From: Clostridiales bacterium
GTDB taxonomy: Bacteria > Bacillota > Clostridia > Oscillospirales > Acutalibacteraceae
Length of the DNA: 28,103 bases
Reading direction: 5' to 3'
Assembly: GCA_019418545.1 (NCBI GenBank)
Contig: DYBQ01000005.1
Coordinates: forward strand, 13,459 to 41,561
Under the pieces are notes generated by a model that made no database searches, was not told where the DNA came from, and saw only the letters and a program-made list of their open reading frames with translations. The first letter of the stretch is position 1; each line of letters begins with the position of its first letter. This document shows positions 24,792 through 28,103 of the stretch, one piece after another. Made by a program: the position numbers and the translations under genes.

Positions 24792-24929
24792 ATGAACGCA
24801 GCCATTTGCACAACTCGATTTACCGGTTTTGGATATCCCCGCTATTTTATGGTGTGGGATTTTTCCGCGTGCAATTGTTTTCACTGTGACGCTTCCGAGA
24901 GCAGGCCGGTAAAAGGGGATTCCCAGTAA
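24792..24929 (+). CDS. Aromatic-rich leader peptide of the aroF attenuator
   Basis: A 45-codon ORF starts with ATG 6 bases after AGGAG and ends in TAA. Residues 10-24 read FTGFGYPRYFMVWDF, and another Phe is at 30, so it holds five Phe, two Tyr and one Trp: all three end products of the pathway that DAHP synthase begins. Four Cys (6, 27, 29, 32) are also notable. It lies between a consensus promoter and an intrinsic terminator in front of aroF, the classic layout of a transcription-attenuation leader. Ribosomes waiting at Phe, Tyr or Trp codons should change the downstream RNA fold. Codons 10-17 (24820-24841) can pair with 24914-24935, giving alternative folds. No homologous leader is known to me; the role is inferred from position and content. 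Confidence 0.78.
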   Translation: MNAAICTTRFTGFGYPRYFMVWDFSACNCFHCDASESRPVKGDSQ

Positions 24930-24962
24930 AACCGGTTTTCCAAAATATTTTTGGGTATTGTC

Positions 24963-24995
24963 AGCGGAGCCAGCAGTGGCTCCGCTTTTTCTTTT
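24963..24995 (+). terminator. Attenuator terminator before aroF
   Basis: AGCGGAGCCA (24963-24972) pairs perfectly with TGGCTCCGCT (24977-24986) over a GCAG loop, then TTTTCTTTT. It sits between the leader peptide and the DAHP synthase gene. Its left arm can instead pair upstream (24864-24868 with 24964-24968, and 24872-24875 with 24957-24960), a possible antiterminator. Confidence 0.85.
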
Positions 24996-25045
24996 GGAAA
25001 ACAGCCGCCGTCCTGGCCCGCATTTTATCAACAGGAGGAATAAAA

Positions 25046-26056
25046 ATGATTATCGTACTCAAACCAAATTGCAGTGAGGAACAGCTCGAACATTTCACAC
25101 AAGCCATTACCCGAAACCACAATGTTAAGGTTAACACTTGGGTGGGTACCCAGAGCACCGTATTGGGCTTGATTGGTGATACGTCTACCATTGATATTGA
25201 TTATGTAGCTGCGCAGAGCTTTGTGGAAAGCGTAAAGCGGGTACAGGAACCTTATAAAAAGGCAAACCGGAAATTCCATCCTGATGATACGGTGATTACT
25301 CTGCCAGGAGGACAAAAAATTGGCGATGGCTCTCTGGCGCTGATTGCCGGCCCCTGCTCCGTAGAGAGTGAAGAGCAGATTTGTGAGGTTGCCCGCCGTG
25401 TGAAAAATGCCGGGGCCCAGTTCCTGCGAGGCGGTGCATTCAAACCCAGAACCAGCCCATATGCATTCCAGGGAATGAAGGCACAAGGATTAGAATTACT
25501 GCGGGAAGCAAGAGCCAAAACCGGCCTGCCGATTGTAACCGAAATCATGAGCGCTGAACATATCCCGCTGTTTGAAGATGTGGACATTATCCAGGTAGGC
25601 GCACGGAACATGCAGAATTTTGAGCTGTTAAAGGAGCTCGGTAGGCTGCGCAAGCCGATTTTGCTCAAACGTGGGCTTTCCAGCACCATTGAAGAGTTGC
25701 TGATGAGCGCCGAGTATATTATGGCTGGTGGAAATGACCAGGTGATTTTGTGCGAGCGGGGCATTCGCACTTACGAAACCTTTACCCGCAATACCTTGGA
25801 TATTTCCGCGGTGCCGATTCTCAAAAAGCTGTCTCATCTGCCGGTTGTAGTGGACCCCAGCCATGCTTCCGGTATTGCCTGGCTGGTGGAACCGCTGGCC
25901 ATGGCAGCAGTGGCGGCAGGGGCAGACGGTTTGATTATTGAGGTACATAATGACCCGAGCCATGCGCTTTCGGATGGCGCGCAATCCCTTACGCCGGACC
26001 AGTTTGACAGGGTGGCATCTCATGTGCAGAAGGCCGCTGCTATGCTGCGGGAATGA
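25046..26056 (+). CDS. aroF: 3-deoxy-7-phosphoheptulonate (DAHP) synthase, type I-beta with N-terminal regulatory domain
   Basis: DAHP synthase joins phosphoenolpyruvate and erythrose 4-phosphate in the first step of the shikimate pathway. The 336-residue protein has an N-terminal ferredoxin-like domain (about 1-70, MIIVLKPNCSEEQLEHF), as in the Thermotoga enzyme, where it confers feedback inhibition. The barrel follows with AGPCSVES (Cys104), LRGGAFKPRTSPY (127-139), LLKRG (206-210) and VDPSHASG (His273). Likely metal ligands are Cys104, His273, Glu299 and Asp310. The start follows CAGGAGG by 8 bases. It is transcribed from the attenuated promoter at 24712. No plus-strand terminator with a U-run follows, but the next genes lie on the other strand; tyrA resumes the plus strand at 27736. 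Confidence 0.95.
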   Translation: MIIVLKPNCSEEQLEHFTQAITRNHNVKVNTWVGTQSTVLGLIGDTSTIDIDYVAAQSFVESVKRVQEPYKKANRKFHPDDTVITLPGGQKIGDGSLALIAGPCSVESEEQICEVARRVKNAGAQFLRGGAFKPRTSPYAFQGMKAQGLELLREARAKTGLPIVTEIMSAEHIPLFEDVDIIQVGARNMQNFELLKELGRLRKPILLKRGLSSTIEELLMSAEYIMAGGNDQVILCERGIRTYETFTRNTLDISAVPILKKLSHLPVVVDPSHASGIAWLVEPLAMAAVAAGADGLIIEVHNDPSHALSDGAQSLTPDQFDRVASHVQKAAAMLRE

Positions 26057-26058
26057 TG

Positions 26059-26095
26059 ATAAAAAGCCCCGGCTCAAAATCAATTGAGCCGGGGC
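26059..26095 (-). terminator. Terminator of the lipoprotein operon
   Basis: GCCCCGGCTCA (26066-26076) pairs perfectly with TGAGCCGGGGC (26085-26095). On the minus strand it is followed by TTTTTAT, while on the plus strand it is followed by GAGGGGG, so it works mainly for the minus strand. It may still shield the 3' end of the aroF mRNA. Confidence 0.85.
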
Positions 26096-26132
26096 GAGGG
26101 GGTTGTGGAATATGGGCTTTTTGACAAAACGA

Positions 26133-26789
26133 TTACCGGAAGGCTTCTTCATTCGGTGCTTCTTTTTTGGCCATATCATACAGACGATTGAGGCAGTCTT
26201 CCGCTTTCATACCAGAAACCCGAGTGGAGAGCTCTTCGGAAAAAGAGGAAATGGCATATCCGTCTTCTGTTACATAATAAAGCCCTTGGGGTGAAAACAT
26301 GATTTCATTTTCCCGGTTGGAAGAATAACTTCCAATGAATACCAGAGAGTCTCCCTTTTGAAAAGTGGGGATAGCTTCTTTATCACTGGCGGGAATGGAA
26401 ATCACAATGGTATCCCCTTTGGAATACCGTCCGGCAGCGTCTTGGATTACCTCTACTTCATAGGTCAGATGTTTGGCTTTGGTTGCCGGGAGCCCTTCTT
26501 TTTCCTGTTTTTCCTTTATGTCGGGTGATTCATCTATGGGAATTTCCCGGCTAGAAGGGCCGGAAAGAATGGTGCCGTAAACGGAAGTGTCCATATAAGC
26601 GAAGAATTCCTCCTGTGTGAGGGAAACCATAGTAGCATTATCGGACGGCATACTTTCATAAACGGGATACTTTTGCCGCAAAGCTTCAATTTCTTCTTCC
26701 GACAGCATATCTGAGGGTACAGAAGAGCAGGCCGTCAAAGCTGCCGCGCATAAAATTACGGCCGCAATAGCCGATAGATATTTTTTCAT
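26133..26789 (-). CDS. Lipoprotein of unknown function, paralogue of its upstream neighbour
   Basis: The 218-residue protein has a lipoprotein signal peptide with lipobox LTAC and Cys21 as the lipidated residue, so it should be anchored outside the membrane. The mature part opens with LSEEEIEALRQKYPVY. It later shows YEVEVIQDAAGRYSKGDT, a beta-rich segment with FQKGDSLVFIGSYSS, then GLYYVTEDGYA and SGMKAEDCLNRLY. These blocks match the neighbouring gene 26809-27459 in order, so the two are tandem paralogues. No enzyme motif is seen and I recognise no named family. The ATG at 26789 lies 19 bases past the neighbour's stop with only a weak ribosome site (AAAAAGG), which suggests translational coupling. 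Confidence 0.8.
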   Translation of the reverse strand: MKKYLSAIAAVILCAAALTACSSVPSDMLSEEEIEALRQKYPVYESMPSDNATMVSLTQEEFFAYMDTSVYGTILSGPSSREIPIDESPDIKEKQEKEGLPATKAKHLTYEVEVIQDAAGRYSKGDTIVISIPASDKEAIPTFQKGDSLVFIGSYSSNRENEIMFSPQGLYYVTEDGYAISSFSEELSTRVSGMKAEDCLNRLYDMAKKEAPNEEAFR

Positions 26790-26808
26790 GATAATACAAG
26801 CTGCCTTT

Positions 26809-27459
26809 TTACTGGGTGAGATTATAGAGATAATCAACACAGTCGTCAGCGGTCATACCGGAAGCACGTGTTTGCGGTTCTTCCCCACAGGCAGAGAGAG
26901 CATAGCCGTCCGGGGTTACATAATAAATCCCTTTAAAAATAGTGCCAACCTCATTTTCCAAGGCGTTTTCCATACTGCTGCTATAATCTCCCAAGAAAAT
27001 CAAGGCATCCCCTTTTTGAAAATCGGGAATTGTCGGCTCTACTACTTCACTGATAGAAAACACCACTTTGTCTCCCGGCTGATATTTCCCCCCGGCATCC
27101 CGAATCACTTCCACCTCGTAACAGAGAAATACGGCTTCACCAGCGCTTCCAGTAAAATTTTCCCGTTTTGCTTCCAGCTCCGGGTGGTCGGTACCATCCA
27201 TAGAAACATATTTCCATTTCCGCTCAGAAAGCACCTTGCCATAAATGGCTGTCTCCATATGGGCGGCCATTTCTTCCACTGGAACCGAGGTATCTATGGT
27301 GACATTACCGGTGGAAGCCACCGGATAAATCGGGTATTTGTCCCGAAGAGACGCAACCTGTCCTTCTGTGAGCACTGGCTTTGCTGAAGGAGAGGAGCAA
27401 CCAGAAAGGCATAGCAGGCAAAGAGAAAATATCAATACTACAAATGTCCGTTTTTTCAT
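26809..27459 (-). CDS. Lipoprotein of unknown function, first gene of the paralogous pair
   Basis: The 216-residue protein has a signal peptide with lipobox LSGC (lipidated Cys21), so it should sit on the outer face of the membrane. It shares the block order of its paralogue downstream: LTEGQVASLRDKYPIY, YEVEVIRDAGGKYQPGDK, FQKGDALIFLGDYSS, GIYYVTPDGYA and SGMTADDCVDYLY. The conserved GD-containing strands suggest a small beta-barrel fold. No catalytic residues are evident. The ATG at 27459 follows AAGGAGGG by 10 bases; a GTG one codon earlier is possible. A good promoter and a possible leader ORF lie upstream. Confidence 0.82.
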   Translation of the reverse strand: MKKRTFVVLIFSLCLLCLSGCSSPSAKPVLTEGQVASLRDKYPIYPVASTGNVTIDTSVPVEEMAAHMETAIYGKVLSERKWKYVSMDGTDHPELEAKRENFTGSAGEAVFLCYEVEVIRDAGGKYQPGDKVVFSISEVVEPTIPDFQKGDALIFLGDYSSSMENALENEVGTIFKGIYYVTPDGYALSACGEEPQTRASGMTADDCVDYLYNLTQ

Positions 27460-27553
27460 CACAAGAAATCCCTCCTTCTACGATTTGTGTTGTTAGTATA
27501 AAAACGCAAAAACATAGCTAAAGAGAAAGAGAGCCTCTGAAAAAATCTTTTCT

Positions 27554-27583
27554 TAATGGCAGCGGTAACCAGCATGATTCATG
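27554..27583 (-). CDS. Possible 9-residue leader ORF (MNHAGYRCH) before the lipoprotein operon
   Basis: The ATG at 27583 follows AAGGAGAGG at good distance and the frame ends in TAA after nine codons. It lies about 25 bases after the predicted transcription start and about 95 bases before the first lipoprotein. Position and strong ribosome site are typical of regulatory leader peptides. I do not recognise the peptide, and an ORF this short could arise by chance. Confidence 0.4.
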
Positions 27584-27614
27584 GGACGCCTCTCCTTTTA
27601 TAAGTTTCATCTAT

Positions 27615-27643
27615 ATAGTAATCATTATAATCCGATAAGTAAA
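27615..27643 (-). promoter_or_regulatory. Promoter of the lipoprotein operon
   Basis: On the minus strand TTTACT (27638-27643) and TACTAT (27615-27620) are separated by 17 bases. The transcript would carry a leader of about 150 bases. Confidence 0.6.
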
Positions 27644-27735
27644 GATGTTTTATTTATAAATAATAAAATATATTTTAGTAAATTATAACAACGCTTTGTC
27701 GCGTGCGGCGTGTTTTGTAAAGGACGGAAAAACTT

Positions 27736-28103
27736 ATGGAAACAAAAACCATTATAATCGTTGGACTTGGAGTTATAGGCGGCTCCATTGCCAAGGCGCT
27801 TTCGGCTTTTACTTCCTACCGGGTTTTGGGCATGGATACCGACCCGGAAGTGTTGGACGAGGCAGTTGCCTGCGGCGCCATCGAACGACGTGGATATGAA
27901 GAGGATTTGCCCCAGGCAGATGTTCTTTGGCTGTGTCTCTATCCTCAGGCAGCGGTGGATTTTGCCCGCAAATATGGAGCCCGGCTAAAACCGAAGTGTA
28001 TTGTAACAGATGCCTGTGGCATAAAAAACGCCGTATGTCCTCAGCTAAAAGCGCTTTCGCAGGAATTGGGGTTTGTATTTGTAGGCGGGCATCCCATGGC
28101 GGG
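27736..28103 (+). CDS. tyrA: Prephenate dehydrogenase, N-terminal part (3' end outside window)
   Basis: TyrA oxidatively decarboxylates prephenate to 4-hydroxyphenylpyruvate for tyrosine synthesis, using NAD(P). The first 122 residues are present. They show the Rossmann motif GLGVIGGS (10-17), the acidic residue Asp34 after the second strand (LGMDTD), TDACGIKNAV (91-100) and the start of GGHPMAG, a strong TyrA signature. The ATG at 27736 follows AAAGGACGG by 8 bases. The window ends inside the gene. It lies on the same strand as aroF, but about 1.7 kb away with the minus-strand lipoprotein pair between. No clear promoter was found in the AT-rich DNA just upstream. Confidence 0.92.
   Translation, partial: METKTIIIVGLGVIGGSIAKALSAFTSYRVLGMDTDPEVLDEAVACGAIERRGYEEDLPQADVLWLCLYPQAAVDFARKYGARLKPKCIVTDACGIKNAVCPQLKALSQELGFVFVGGHPMA

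Noticed and set aside
24747..25045. T-box riboswitch before aroF
   Set aside because: No AGGGUGGNACCGCG-type box or specifier stem is present. The terminator follows a translated aromatic-rich ORF instead.
1..28103. tRNA, rRNA, CRISPR, insertion sequence, prophage or toxin-antitoxin module
   Set aside because: No cloverleaf, regularly spaced repeat, transposase, integrase or paired small toxin genes were seen on either strand.

Overview
The window looks like a chromosomal segment of a spore-forming, anaerobic Firmicute, most likely a gut clostridium of the Oscillospiraceae type. This is an inference from SpoIID, strong AGGAGG ribosome sites, sigma-A promoters with 16-18 base spacers, glycan-degrading enzymes, and protein similarity judged by eye. 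No tRNA, rRNA, CRISPR array, insertion sequence or phage gene was seen. Nearly all of the DNA is coding, and most gene groups end in clear intrinsic terminators.

Layout. 1-168: tail of a protein with a Lys/Ala/Pro-rich C-terminus. 317-2212 (minus): phenylacetate-CoA ligase and an ACT-domain protein, with a good promoter. 2295-4251 (minus): a DUF308/HdeD-type membrane protein fused to a probable permuted papain-like domain, and a YgjP-like zinc metallopeptidase. 4405-7052 (plus): an M24 aminopeptidase, a patatin-like hydrolase and a YoaK/DUF1275 membrane protein, tightly packed. 7174-8874: a fucose/arabinose-isomerase family gene with a folded leader and a strong terminator. 8896-12888 (minus): a GH38 alpha-mannosidase overlapping a HAD phosphatase, behind a promoter carrying a 21-base-period direct repeat and an inverted repeat. 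13045-16939 (minus): a very large double GT-C/PMT membrane glycosyltransferase and trmB. 17155-20178 (plus): a LacZ-type GH2 beta-galactosidase, divergent from the glycosyltransferase. 20252-21708 (minus): citrate synthase. 21859-22878 (plus): spoIID. 22952-24558 (minus): a DUF1846 protein. 24712-26056 (plus): DAHP synthase behind a leader-peptide attenuator. 26064-27643 (minus): two tandem paralogous lipoproteins, preceded by a possible 9-codon leader ORF. 27736-end (plus): the start of prephenate dehydrogenase.

How the genes work together. DAHP synthase and TyrA belong to aromatic amino-acid synthesis. The leader before DAHP synthase encodes a 45-residue peptide with five Phe, two Tyr and one Trp, directly followed by an intrinsic terminator, so the pathway's first enzyme appears to be controlled by translation-coupled attenuation on aromatic supply. 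PaaK with its ACT partner handles aryl acetates, which may come from breakdown of the same amino acids. GH38, the HAD phosphatase, the isomerase-family protein and the beta-galactosidase suggest use of host or plant glycans. The lipoprotein pair lies on the opposite strand between aroF and tyrA and may be a later insertion into an aromatic gene cluster.

The strongest candidates for something undescribed are the aroF leader-peptide attenuator, the double glycosyltransferase fusion, the DUF308-papain fusion, the GH38 enzyme with Glu at the expected nucleophile position, and the paired repeats at the GH38 promoter.
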